In this document: positions 34,777 through 43,783 of the stretch, one piece after another
Position numbering within the stretch: position 1 is the first letter of the stretch
How the letters are laid out: every line of letters begins with the position of its first letter
Origin: Hyphomicrobiales bacterium
GTDB taxonomy: Bacteria > Pseudomonadota > Alphaproteobacteria > Rhizobiales > Rhizobiaceae
Direction: 5' to 3'
Assembly: GCA_900489925.1 (NCBI GenBank)
Contig: UEHQ01000027.1
Span: 22,299-86,298, forward strand
Length of the DNA stretch: 64,000 nucleotides
Position numbers and translations under genes: made by a program
The notes under the pieces: generated by a model
The model's input: the letters and a program-made list of their open reading frames with translations, nothing else
The model's database searches: none
What the model was told of the DNA's origin: nothing

Positions 34777-37062
34777 TCACATCAGCTTGTCCAGCGTGAT
34801 TGGCAGGTCCCGGATGCGCTTGCCGGTCGCGTTGTAGACGGCGTTTGCGACGGCCGCGGCGACGCCTGTGATGCCGATTTCGCCGATGCCGCGCGCGCCC
34901 ATGGGCGCTTGAGGATCGGGGCTGTTTGTATAGAGGATCCTGATGTCAGGGACGTCCATCTGAACGGGCACGTGATATTCGGCCAGCGACGCGTTGATGA
35001 CCCGCCCCGAACGTTCGTCGAAATTGGTTTCCTCGGTCAACGCCATCCCCAGTCCCATGATGATACCGCCCTTGAACTGGCTCGTTGCGGTCTTGGCATT
35101 GAGGATCTGGCCTGCGTCGAAGGAGCCGAGGAAGCGCGATACGCGCGTCTCGCCGGTGATCTCGCTGACTTTCACCTCGCAAAACTGCGCTCCATAGGAA
35201 TGCATGGAGAAGGTCGCCACCTCGCTCGGCTGCGGCGCCTGCGCCTCGCAGACGATGTCATGCCTTCCCGAGCGTCGAAGGATCGATTCATAGCTCTCGA
35301 AGCGCGATGCGTCGTCTTTGTGGACGATGCCGCCATTGCCGATTTCGACATCCCCCAGCGTCAGGCCGGCAAGTGGTGAATCATTGCCGGCAAGCTTGAT
35401 CAACTCTTCGGTCAACACCTCCGTGGCGGCGATGATTGCCCCGCCGATAGAAGCAGTCTGCGTCGAGCCACCGGCGATCACCCCACGCGGCAACCTGCTG
35501 TCGCCATGCTCGAACGTCACATGCTCGAGCGGGATCCCGAGGCGGACAGCGATATGCTGGGCCTGTGCTGTCGCGGTCCCCATTCCCATGTCGTGCACTG
35601 CCGTCGATACAGTGGCGCGGCCGTCGATCGTCAGCCGAATGCGCACGGCACCGCCCGGGAAACGGTAATAAGGGTAGGTTGCCGTCGCGCAGCCCATGCC
35701 AATCAGCCATTCGCCGTCGCGCTGTTGTCCGGGCGTTCCGTTACGCCGATGCCAGCCGAACTCCTTGGCGCCATTTTCGTAAGCGGCAATGAGATGCCGA
35801 GAGGAGAAAGGCTTGCCGCTTGTCGGGTCCTGCCGGGGTTCGATGCGACGGCGCAGCTCGATCGGGTCGAGGCCGAGCTTTTCCGCCAACTCGTCAAGGG
35901 CACATTCGAGCGCGAACGTGCCGACGGATTCGCCTGGCGCGCGCATGAAGGTATTCGCGAGCATGTCCATGTCAGCGACCTCCTGGGCCAGCCGAAAAGT
36001 CTTAGCGGCATAGAGGTGGCGTGCGGGGAAGGTGAACTGTTCCGGGCAGGAGTTGTGGCGTGTCATCGCGACAACGCCGGTATGGATCAGCGCCTCGAGC
36101 GAGCCGTCCGCATTCGCCCCGAGCGCAACCCGCTGCTCGGTTACAGTCCGACCGCCGACGATGCGGAAGACGCCCTCGCGCGACAGCATGATGCGAACCG
36201 GCCGTTTGGCAAGCTTGGCGGCCGCGCACGCCAGAATCTGATGGTCCCAGAGACACTTGCCGCCGAAACCACCGCCCACGAAGGGCGAAGTGACGTGAAC
36301 CTTGCCGGGGTCGATGCCGAAAATATCGGCCAACTGGCCGGTCGTGAGGTCGAGCAGCTGGCTCGCGTCGTGGACCCTCAGCTCGTTGCCAGTCCAGGCG
36401 ACGGTGGCCGCGTGCAGCTCGATCGCATTGTGATTATGCCTCGGCGTGCGGTAAATATGGTCGACCTGAACCGGCGCCTGCCTCAGCGCCCCTTCTGCAT
36501 CGCCGATTTCCAGGATCGGCGGCTCGCCCAACAGGGTGTCGAGCTGCCGCGGCGTCTTCTTGGCTTCGGCGAACGACGTGACCGCCGGCAGAAGGTCATA
36601 GTCAGCCTCGATAAGGGAGGCAGCGTAGTCTGCTTCCTCCTGCGTCTCGCCGAGCACGACTGCAATCGGCTGGCCGTTCCAGTGGATCTCGTCGTTTTGC
36701 AGGACGGGCAGGTCACTTGCGCCGGCCGCCGTTGGCGAAGACATCATCAGTGATGGTGCCTTCATGCGCGGCGCATTGCGATAGGTCATGACGAGCACGA
36801 CACCGGGCGCCTTTTCCGCCTCAGCTGTCTCGAGCCGGGTCAGGCGTCCGCGTGGAATGGTGCTGTAAGCAAGGGCGGCATAGCAGAGATTTTCATACGG
36901 CACCTCGGCTGCGAAACGTGCCTTGCCCTGCACCTTCAACGGACCGTCGATGCGCGAGATGGGCTGTCCGAGGGTACCGTGCTTGCCCAGCAGGGGGTCC
37001 GAGGTGACCGCTGGCTGCCAGCGGCCCGGCTTGGGGTTCTGGAGGTCTGTTTGCCCGCTCAT
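34777..37062 (-). CDS. paoC: Molybdenum aldehyde oxidoreductase, large subunit (PaoC-like)
   Basis: A 761-residue molybdopterin subunit of the xanthine oxidase family. SRIDGPLKVQGKARFAAEVPYENLCYA is the N-terminal domain, SPFVGGGFGGK the molybdopterin motif, and MRAPGES a substrate-pocket motif. The base glutamate is at about residue 728 in GARGIGEIGI. GAAGGGA precedes ATG 37062; an upstream extension within the FAD-subunit gene is rejected. It overlaps the FAD-subunit gene by ATGA. With the two smaller subunits it would oxidise aldehydes, probably aromatic ones as in E. coli PaoABC. No xdhC-like or paoD chaperone gene is adjacent. Confidence 0.92.
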   Translation of the reverse strand: MSGQTDLQNPKPGRWQPAVTSDPLLGKHGTLGQPISRIDGPLKVQGKARFAAEVPYENLCYAALAYSTIPRGRLTRLETAEAEKAPGVVLVMTYRNAPRMKAPSLMMSSPTAAGASDLPVLQNDEIHWNGQPIAVVLGETQEEADYAASLIEADYDLLPAVTSFAEAKKTPRQLDTLLGEPPILEIGDAEGALRQAPVQVDHIYRTPRHNHNAIELHAATVAWTGNELRVHDASQLLDLTTGQLADIFGIDPGKVHVTSPFVGGGFGGKCLWDHQILACAAAKLAKRPVRIMLSREGVFRIVGGRTVTEQRVALGANADGSLEALIHTGVVAMTRHNSCPEQFTFPARHLYAAKTFRLAQEVADMDMLANTFMRAPGESVGTFALECALDELAEKLGLDPIELRRRIEPRQDPTSGKPFSSRHLIAAYENGAKEFGWHRRNGTPGQQRDGEWLIGMGCATATYPYYRFPGGAVRIRLTIDGRATVSTAVHDMGMGTATAQAQHIAVRLGIPLEHVTFEHGDSRLPRGVIAGGSTQTASIGGAIIAATEVLTEELIKLAGNDSPLAGLTLGDVEIGNGGIVHKDDASRFESYESILRRSGRHDIVCEAQAPQPSEVATFSMHSYGAQFCEVKVSEITGETRVSRFLGSFDAGQILNAKTATSQFKGGIIMGLGMALTEETNFDERSGRVINASLAEYHVPVQMDVPDIRILYTNSPDPQAPMGARGIGEIGITGVAAAVANAVYNATGKRIRDLPITLDKLM

Positions 37063-38048
37063 GCTTCTCGTCCCTTCAGTTCGCCAAGGACCGCAACGAT
37101 GGTGCGTTTTGCCAGTTCGATCTTGAATCGGTTGTCGCGCAGCGCGATCGCGCCGGCCAGCTCCACTTCCGCCGCGGCCCGAAAATTCTCCTCGTTGGCA
37201 ACCCTTCCCTTGAGGGCCGCCTCGGCATTGAACGCCCGCCACGGCTTGTGTGCGACCCCACCTAGGGCGAGGCGCACATCGCGCACTGTTCCATTCTCAT
37301 CGACATCGAGGGCGGCGGCGACGGAAATGAGCGCAAAGGCATAGCTCGCCCGGTCTCGTACCTTGCGATAGGTGGATCGTTGCGCGAAAGGCAGCGCTGG
37401 GATTTCGATCGCCGTGATCAGTTCGTTCGGACGCAGTTCCGTTTCGATATCAGGGCGATCTCCTGGCAGGCGGTGCAGGTCAAGCAACGGTATCGCCCGT
37501 GCGCCGGTCGGCCCATCAAGGTGGACCACGGCATCAAGCGCGGCGAGCGCCACGCACATGTCCGAGGGGTGCGTGGCGACGCAGCTATCTGACGCGCCGA
37601 GGATGGCGTGATAGCGGTTGAAACCGTCCCGCGCGTCGCATCCGGATTGAACGTCTCTTTTGTTGCAGCGTGCCGCGGTATCATAGAAATAGCGACAGCG
37701 CGTCCGTTGCAGGATGTTGCCGCCGACCGTCGCCATGTTGCGGATTTGAGCGCTCGCGCCGGTGAGAATGGCGCGGGACAGCATGGGGAACGCCGACCGC
37801 ACGTACATGTCGGTGGCGAGCGCAGTGTTTTTCACCGCCGCGCCAATCATCAGGCTGCCATTCGGGCGCTGTTCGATGACGCCAGGCAAGCCCGTGACGT
37901 CGACGAGCACTTCAGGCTGCTCGACCGTCTCGCGCATCAGGTCCACGAGATTTGTGCCGCCGCCCAGATATTTCGCTGCTGCGTGGCCGCTCGCCATCTT
38001 GATGGCCGCCGATGTGTCGGCTGCCTGCTGGTATGTGAAGGGGTTCAT
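37059..38048 (-). CDS. paoB: Molybdenum aldehyde oxidoreductase, FAD subunit (PaoB-like)
   Basis: A 329-residue FAD subunit of the CODH/XdhB type. AKYLGGGTNLVDLM is the first FAD contact and IRNMATVGGNILQRTRCRYF the second. A cysteine-rich insert with C118, C128, C137 and C156 precedes HPSDMCVAL; this matches the extra [4Fe-4S] cluster known from PaoB and related hydroxybenzoyl-CoA reductase subunits. The C-terminal domain is the CO_deh_flav_C fold. It sits between the other two subunit genes, with four-base overlaps at both ends. Confidence 0.92.
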   Translation of the reverse strand: MNPFTYQQAADTSAAIKMASGHAAAKYLGGGTNLVDLMRETVEQPEVLVDVTGLPGVIEQRPNGSLMIGAAVKNTALATDMYVRSAFPMLSRAILTGASAQIRNMATVGGNILQRTRCRYFYDTAARCNKRDVQSGCDARDGFNRYHAILGASDSCVATHPSDMCVALAALDAVVHLDGPTGARAIPLLDLHRLPGDRPDIETELRPNELITAIEIPALPFAQRSTYRKVRDRASYAFALISVAAALDVDENGTVRDVRLALGGVAHKPWRAFNAEAALKGRVANEENFRAAAEVELAGAIALRDNRFKIELAKRTIVAVLGELKGREA

Positions 38049-38599
38049 GCGCGTACCCTCCGCTCAACTCGTGAAATCTGCGAGGGGGGCTCGTCCAGTT
38101 CTCCTCGGGAATAGGACCCGGAGATCGCCTCGACAATGCCGTTATAGGCGCCGCATCGACAGAGATTGCCGCTCATACGTTCGCGCAGTTCCTCGCCGTC
38201 CAGCAAATAGTGCTCGGCTGAAAGGTCCTTCGAAACCGCGCTCGGAAAATTCCGCCTGATCTCCCCCGCCATGCCGATGGCGGAACAGAGCTGGCCCGGT
38301 GTGCAGTAGCCACATTGCAGCCCATCATGATCGACAAAGGCCTGCTGCAGCGGATGGAGGGCGTCGCGGCCGGCGAGCCCTTCGACTGTGGTAATGGATC
38401 GCCCTTGATACTGAACGGCCAGCGCAAGGCACGAATTGATCCGCTCGCCATCGACGAGGACCGTGCAGGCGCCACACGCGCCTTGGTCGCACCCCTTTTT
38501 GGTACCGGTCAGACCAAGAGTGTTGCGAAGGAGATCGAGGAGCGAGGTTCTTATATCGGCGGAAACCTCAGTCGGCTCGCCGTTGATCGTAAACTGCAT
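38045..38599 (-). CDS. paoA: Molybdenum aldehyde oxidoreductase, 2Fe-2S subunit (PaoA-like)
   Basis: A 184-residue iron-sulfur subunit with two [2Fe-2S] clusters. The plant-type cluster is C37, C42, C45 and C57 in GCDQGACGACTVLVDG and INSCLAL. The second cluster is C96, C99, C147 and C149 in QCGYCTPGQ and NLCRCGAY. E. coli PaoA begins with a Tat signal; this protein starts directly at MQFTINGEP and has none, so the complex should stay in the cytoplasm. It is the first gene of the operon. The last 25 residues (EPPSQISRVERRVRA) form a charged tail. Confidence 0.93.
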   Translation of the reverse strand: MQFTINGEPTEVSADIRTSLLDLLRNTLGLTGTKKGCDQGACGACTVLVDGERINSCLALAVQYQGRSITTVEGLAGRDALHPLQQAFVDHDGLQCGYCTPGQLCSAIGMAGEIRRNFPSAVSKDLSAEHYLLDGEELRERMSGNLCRCGAYNGIVEAISGSYSRGELDEPPSQISRVERRVRA

Positions 38600-38723
38600 A
38601 AGCAGTCCTCCTTATGCCAAAGCAGGCGTTTTCATTCCACCTGAACTGACCTAGGGACACTCTAGAAAAATTCAAACGATTGGCTGGCCGAAGCCCACCA
38701 TTTGCCTCGCGCCGGCTGCCTCG

Positions 38724-39731
38724 ATGAGGAGGTCGCAGCCGGTTGCCGAGAGCAATCCGGCCGTCTTTCTGGCGGGCAATCAGCACAGAACGCGTAGGTC
38801 ATTGCCGCGCGTGGATCGATGGCTTCCAAAGCTTTTCAACCACTGCTATCTTAGCGATCTCGCATTCACCCTCACGACGGTGTTGGATTTGGGAAACCAG
38901 ACTTCAGGAAGTCGAACAACGACCCCGCCGTTCTGGATAAAGAACCACACAGTGCTCCTCATGGGGCTCTTCTGTGTTGCCGTCATCAGCGTCGTTGTGC
39001 TGTCGGGGGCGCGCTATTGGCACGATCTCGTGACAGGCAGGGTGGATCCGGCGGTCCAGGATGAGGGTCTGTCCGCCCAGCCGGCTGACGACGGGATTGT
39101 CGAGCCCGTCAGTTCACCGTCATCCACGATGACCGGAACGCGCCTTTTCGATGCGCCGGTCTCTGAACTGACCGGCCAGTTCACGCGCACATGGCGCATT
39201 TCCGGACCTCAGATGTGCGCAGCGTTCCGGGACGCGGGCATTGAGGCGACGGAATGGCGCGCCGCGTCGATGCGCAGTGTCACTTACGAATGCTACTTTC
39301 AGCGCATTTACGAACGAGACGAGATACGCCCTCTTCGCTCGACCTTCCTACGCGTTCGAGGCAACGCATGGGGAGAGGTGCTTGAAATCAGTGGCAGAAT
39401 TGTTGGGCCGACGGTGGATGATCAAGGAACCCTCGATCCCTCCCTCATGCGCATCTTCGAGGTTCTGGTCAGCCAGGTGAAGTGGGGCGATTTTCAGGAC
39501 ACGCTAGGCCCAATCCAGAAGCTCTTGGATGTCCGCTGCGAACGCTTCGGTGCATCTTTCGAATTCACACGAGAGCTGAGCCAGGACAATAGTTACAATT
39601 TTACGCTGGTCCTCTCCCAGGGCTCCAACCAGCAGGTTCGCACGCGAGCCTATTTCTCCCGGGACAGGTGGATGGCCAATCCGGACTACCGGAGGACGCG
39701 TCCTGTGCTTCCAATGCTGTCGAGCAGGTGA
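38724..39731 (+). CDS. Membrane-anchored protein of unknown function
   Basis: The open frame gives up to 335 residues, but the first 50-75 look non-coding, so the start is uncertain (candidates at GTG 38880, TTG 38883, GTG 38952 and ATG 38961). A membrane helix (VLLMGLFCVAVISVVVLSGARYW) is followed by a low-complexity linker and a periplasmic domain of about 210 residues beginning at TRLFDAPVSELTGQFTRTWRISGPQMCAAFRDAGIE. The domain ends with a strand-rich part (NFTLVLSQGSNQQVRTRAYF). I do not recognise a family. It is isolated between the PaoABC operon and the permease gene. Confidence 0.6.
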   Translation: MRRSQPVAESNPAVFLAGNQHRTRRSLPRVDRWLPKLFNHCYLSDLAFTLTTVLDLGNQTSGSRTTTPPFWIKNHTVLLMGLFCVAVISVVVLSGARYWHDLVTGRVDPAVQDEGLSAQPADDGIVEPVSSPSSTMTGTRLFDAPVSELTGQFTRTWRISGPQMCAAFRDAGIEATEWRAASMRSVTYECYFQRIYERDEIRPLRSTFLRVRGNAWGEVLEISGRIVGPTVDDQGTLDPSLMRIFEVLVSQVKWGDFQDTLGPIQKLLDVRCERFGASFEFTRELSQDNSYNFTLVLSQGSNQQVRTRAYFSRDRWMANPDYRRTRPVLPMLSSR

Positions 39732-40066
39732 TTCAAGGCGAGGCGCTTTGCCGATAGCGGGGAGGGGGCTTAAGCGCTTGACCAGTCTGCGTTCCAATAG
39801 CAGCGCCGTAAACGGCTTGCCCAACCAACCGTTTCAGAGACCGCGGTCGACAAGACAGGTCGCGAATGACTTTGGAGTGTTGTGGAAAGCCGTTTCATCC
39901 CCATGACAGCAGCAGTTGTTCGCAGTATCGACGGCCGTAGCGGCCAGTTCGAAGGGCCGACACGCAGCGTCGACGAAGTATTGGCGCGATAACAATGAAA
40001 TCTACGCCGCCCACTATCGGAAACTCCCGAGAGCGGACTGGCGTGATCCAAGGGACGGGGCAAGCG
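39732..40066. other. Intergenic stretch without a recognisable gene
   Basis: I see no credible coding frame, RNA gene or clear terminator in these 335 bases. The first 270 bases contain only antisense extensions of the permease shadow frame. GGGA and GGGG at 40052-40060 serve the permease start. Confidence 0.5.
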
Positions 40067-41386
40067 ATGAGTGAGACGGGTGGTTATTTTCCGCGTTGGC
40101 GGCTGAAGACGGAGGGACGTATTCTTCCCGACGAGCGGTTGCCGGCCGCGCAGACGGTTGTGCTTGGCTTCCAACATGTCGTGGCGATGTTCGGCTCGAC
40201 CGTACTTGCCCCGATGATCATGGGATTCGACCCGAATGTGTCGATCCTGTTTTCCGGCATTTCGACGCTTATCTTCTTTATCGCTGTTGGCGGTCGGGTG
40301 CCGAGCTATCTCGGCTCGTCCTTCGCCTTCATCGGCCCCGTCCTGGTCGCGACTGCCGCCTCGGCAGGCGCGCCCAATCCGAATATCGCCTTGGCGCTTG
40401 GCGGCATCATCGCGGCCGGCGCGCTCTACACGCTGATCGGCATCATCACCATGCTTGCCGGTCATCGCTGGATCGAGCGGTTGATGCCGCCGGTGCTGAC
40501 CGGCGCGATCGTAGCTGCGATCGGCCTTGTGCTGGCGCCGATCGCCATTTCCAGCGCATCGGGCACAAGTGCCGCGAGCCCGGATGGCAGCCAGCTGTCG
40601 CGGTGGGTCGCACTCCTGACGGTGGCTGCGGTCGGCCTCATCGCCGTCTACGCGCCGGGAATGACGCGTCGCCTGCCGATTCTCCTCGGCGGGGCGATCG
40701 CCTATGTCGTTTACCTGATACTCGCAAATGGCTTCGGCTTTGGCACGCCAGTCGATTTCTCTGGTGTCGCTGCTGCTAGCTGGTTTGGCCTGCCACACTT
40801 TACCTCGCCGGTGTTTTCAGCGTCCGCCGTCACCCTGATCGCCCCCGTCGTCGTCATTCTCGTCGCGGAGAACCTCGGACATATCAAGGCAATCGGCGCA
40901 ATGACGGGTCGCAATCTCGATCCGTATCTCGGCCGCGCCTTCATCGGCGACGGTGTGGCGACGATGTTTTCAGGCTTCTTCGGCGGCACGGGCATGACCA
41001 CCTATGCCGAAAACATGGGCGTCATGGCGGTCACGCGGATCTTTTCGACGCTTGTGTTCCTGGTGGCTGCTTGTGTCGCAATTCTTCTCGGTTTCTCGCC
41101 GAAATTCGGCGCGCTCATCCAGACCATTCCGGGGCCGGTCCTCGGCGGCCTGTCGATCGTCGTCTTCGGCCTCATCGCAGCGACCGCGGGCCGCATCTGG
41201 GTCGAGAACAAGGTGGACTTTGCTGAGCCGCGCAATCTCATCACCGTCGGTGTTGCGCTGGTGCTGGGCGCTGGTAACTTCAAGCTCGATGTCGCGGGCT
41301 TCACGCTCGACGGGATCGGCACCGCAACCATCGGCGCCATCGCGCTCTACCACGCGCTTGGTCTGACGCGCCGTCAGGCCATCTGA
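40067..41386 (+). CDS. NCS2-family nucleobase permease (RutG/UraA type)
   Basis: A 439-residue proton symporter for uracil or xanthine with 14 membrane segments. LPAAQTVVLGFQHVVAMFGSTVLAP is the NCS2 opening, followed by GGRVPSYLGSSFAFIGPVL. VAENLGHIKAIGAMTGRNLDPYLGRAFIGDGVATMFSGFFGG contains the substrate-binding glutamate. The text is very close to E. coli RutG throughout. No other rut gene is adjacent, so the substrate may be uracil, thymine or xanthine. ATG 40067 (MSETGGYFPRW) is preferred over an in-frame ATG 72 bases upstream. Confidence 0.9.
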   Translation: MSETGGYFPRWRLKTEGRILPDERLPAAQTVVLGFQHVVAMFGSTVLAPMIMGFDPNVSILFSGISTLIFFIAVGGRVPSYLGSSFAFIGPVLVATAASAGAPNPNIALALGGIIAAGALYTLIGIITMLAGHRWIERLMPPVLTGAIVAAIGLVLAPIAISSASGTSAASPDGSQLSRWVALLTVAAVGLIAVYAPGMTRRLPILLGGAIAYVVYLILANGFGFGTPVDFSGVAAASWFGLPHFTSPVFSASAVTLIAPVVVILVAENLGHIKAIGAMTGRNLDPYLGRAFIGDGVATMFSGFFGGTGMTTYAENMGVMAVTRIFSTLVFLVAACVAILLGFSPKFGALIQTIPGPVLGGLSIVVFGLIAATAGRIWVENKVDFAEPRNLITVGVALVLGAGNFKLDVAGFTLDGIGTATIGAIALYHALGLTRRQAI

Positions 41387-41591
41387 CCGCGACGCGTTCC
41401 TTCTTCCGCGTCACTGCATGCCGGACGCTGCGCGAACCAGAGCCGGCATGCTGCTCTCTCGCGCCCTTGTTATGCCGCAGCAACGATATCTGCACCTGAT
41501 GCCAGGCGATCGGGTTGGATTACTTCTAGCTCGGCGTTAGATGACATAGGGTCCGCAAGGGGATCGTCCTTTGCCGCAGAGGGAGAGCCTG

Positions 41592-42002
41592 GTGAAGACG
41601 CGATTTGCGATAGCCGCCGATGCTGCGTTGGCGCTGGCGAAGAACGGGACAATGGTGCCTGAGAACCACGTCATGGTTGCTCCGACACTTCTGCGGTCCC
41701 AGCTATTGTCGCAACTGTACTTCGCGGTGCGCGGCGGCGAACTGACAAAGAAAGAGGCTGACTTTCAGCTCGATTATCTTCGAGCGCTACGAATCCGGTT
41801 GCTTGGCGACCGCGTGCTGCAACGACACGCATGGAACATCGCAAGCAAGCTTGATTGGCCGGATACCTATCGCGCCGAGTATATCGCCGTAACCCAGCTT
41901 CAGGCAGATGCGCTGGTCACTCTCGATAGTGATCTCGCGAAAGCGGCGCGATCCTTCGTCCATGTCGCCTCACTGGACGATTTGTTGGGCACCGCCAGCT
42001 GA
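41592..42002 (+). CDS. Solitary PIN-domain protein (VapC-like)
   Basis: A 136-residue PIN-domain protein starting at GTG 41592, with GAGGGAGAG five bases upstream. Candidate metal ligands are D10, D91 (WPDTYRAEYIAV) and D112/D114 (VTLDSDLAKAA). The position of the usual glutamate in the first helix pair is Q37 (PTLLRSQLLSQLY). VapC toxins normally follow an antitoxin gene, and no antitoxin reading frame is visible in the 205 bases upstream. It may be an orphan RNase of a chromosomal subfamily or an inactive remnant. Its 3' end faces the MFS gene. Confidence 0.7.
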   Translation: MKTRFAIAADAALALAKNGTMVPENHVMVAPTLLRSQLLSQLYFAVRGGELTKKEADFQLDYLRALRIRLLGDRVLQRHAWNIASKLDWPDTYRAEYIAVTQLQADALVTLDSDLAKAARSFVHVASLDDLLGTAS

Positions 42003-42070
42003 CCCACGATCGATGCTAAACGTGAAGCGCAGATCTCGACAACGCCTGGACGGTCGAGACCGCCGCGCAG

Positions 42071-43555
42071 TCATTCCACCACGGCGGGAATATCGCTCTC
42101 GGTGTGACCGCGCAGAGATTTTTCCGGCATGAGGCAGAGAACAAGAAGCGATAGCGCCATGGCTGCGCTACAGGCCAGGAAAATATAGGCGAAAGGCATT
42201 GCCGATGTGAGGGACGCACTTCCCATCTGCAAGCTCTCGCCGCCGAGCGGCAGCCCGTTGCCGAGCGCGATGGCGCCAAGAATGGCGACGCCCAAGGCCC
42301 CGCCCAGCGATCTGAGGAACGTCAGCACGCCGGTCGCGACACCGAGATGCGTCTGATCCACCGCATTCTGGACGGAAATCGTGGCGACCGGAAATGTCAT
42401 GCCGGTGCCGAAACCCGCGCCGACAGTCAGGAGCTCCAAGACGAATAACGACGATCGGCCCGCCAGAAGCGCCAGGGCGGCGAGGCAGATCAAGCTGAAG
42501 AGCGCACCGGCGATGGCGATCATCTTGTAGCGCGCGATCCGTGGGATCGTGCGCCCGCTAAATGTCGCTCCGGCGACGGCGCCGAGCAGCAGGCCGAGCA
42601 TGGCAACGCCTGAGGCACCGGCGGAAAGGCCGTGGAACGATTGCATATAGACCGGAAGGTAAACGGACAGGCCGACATTGGCGGCCTGCGCCGTGAACAT
42701 CGAGAGGGTCCCATATCGCACGATCGGATTGGCAAGAACGTCCAGCGAGATCAGCGGCTCGACCGCGCGCCGCAGCCGCAAACCAAACATCGCCCAGAGG
42801 CCAGCAGAAGCACCGAGCAATCCGATTATCGTCGGCGACAGCCACGAATACTGGCTGCCACCCCAGTTGAGAGCGAGCAGCAACACGGCAGTCGCGGCAA
42901 CGAGGAGTGTTGCGCCGGCGGCATCGATGCGGTGCGAGTGCGCAGAGATCGGCAACTTCTTCAGCGGATTGTTGATGATGGCGAGCGCGACCATCCCGAG
43001 CGGAATGTTGATCCAGAAAATCAGTGACCAGTGAAGATGCTGGGCGAAGGTACCGCCCAACAGCGGTCCGGCGATGCTTGCCACCGCCCAAGTGCCGGAG
43101 ATCCAGGCGGCGTACCGTGCGCGCTCCCGTGGTGGCACCAGGTCGCCGATGACCGTTTGCGAAAGCGCGAACAAGCCGCCGCCGCCGAGGCCCTGCACGG
43201 CGCGGCCGATGATCAGCAGCAGCATGTTGGGCGCAAGCGCGCTGATCAGGGATCCGATGAGAAAGATGATGATGGCCGCAAAGATGGTCGGGCGCCGGCC
43301 GCGAACATCCGAGATCTTTCCGTAAAGCGGCGCCATCGCGGTTGCGGTCAGGAGATAGCCGGTCACGATCCAGGGAAGGTAATCTGCATGCCCGAGCGCC
43401 TTGCCGATTGTCGGCATCGCAGGGGCAACGATCGTCTGGTCCAGTGCGGCGAGCAGCATGGACAGAAGGACGCCCGCGATGATGACGTTCTTTTCTCTCT
43501 CCAAGAGTGGGGATGTCCTCGCGGCCGTCTCGTTGTGAGGGGGTGCCTCATTCAT
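42071..43555 (-). CDS. Multidrug efflux MFS transporter (DHA2/EmrB type)
   Basis: A 494-residue, 14-helix major facilitator of the drug:H+ antiporter-2 family. LDQTIVAPAMPTIGKALG is motif D1, YGKISDVRGRRPTI motif A, and GRAVQGLGGGGLFALSQTVIGDLVPPRERARY covers motif B and C regions. ATG 43555 follows AGGACTGAAGAA; an earlier in-frame ATG lies 33 bases upstream. A TetR regulator gene is divergent, the usual arrangement for a repressed drug pump. Confidence 0.92.
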   Translation of the reverse strand: MNEAPPHNETAARTSPLLEREKNVIIAGVLLSMLLAALDQTIVAPAMPTIGKALGHADYLPWIVTGYLLTATAMAPLYGKISDVRGRRPTIFAAIIIFLIGSLISALAPNMLLLIIGRAVQGLGGGGLFALSQTVIGDLVPPRERARYAAWISGTWAVASIAGPLLGGTFAQHLHWSLIFWINIPLGMVALAIINNPLKKLPISAHSHRIDAAGATLLVAATAVLLLALNWGGSQYSWLSPTIIGLLGASAGLWAMFGLRLRRAVEPLISLDVLANPIVRYGTLSMFTAQAANVGLSVYLPVYMQSFHGLSAGASGVAMLGLLLGAVAGATFSGRTIPRIARYKMIAIAGALFSLICLAALALLAGRSSLFVLELLTVGAGFGTGMTFPVATISVQNAVDQTHLGVATGVLTFLRSLGGALGVAILGAIALGNGLPLGGESLQMGSASLTSAMPFAYIFLACSAAMALSLLVLCLMPEKSLRGHTESDIPAVVE

Positions 43556-43783
43556 TTCTTCAGTCCTGTCTTTCCGGTGGTCGCGCAAGGCGTCAGTCGT
43601 GACGAAGCCCTACACCTGCGAGCAGAGGACGCCAACCCTTTGAGAGAGCGCCCCCGCTACCGAAGAGATATCAGAGAACCGTGGACAGTACCTCCGGGTG
43701 CTGCTTGTTTAGGTTTGGGCGGTTGACTTCGCTGGATGCTATGATCTTGTTGCCAGATTAGGTGCCGTTCGACGCGCTATCAA

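Noticed and set aside
39770..40798. Minus-strand frame of 342 codons opposite the nucleobase permease
   Set aside because: Shadow of the NCS2 gene; extremely polar, unlike any family.
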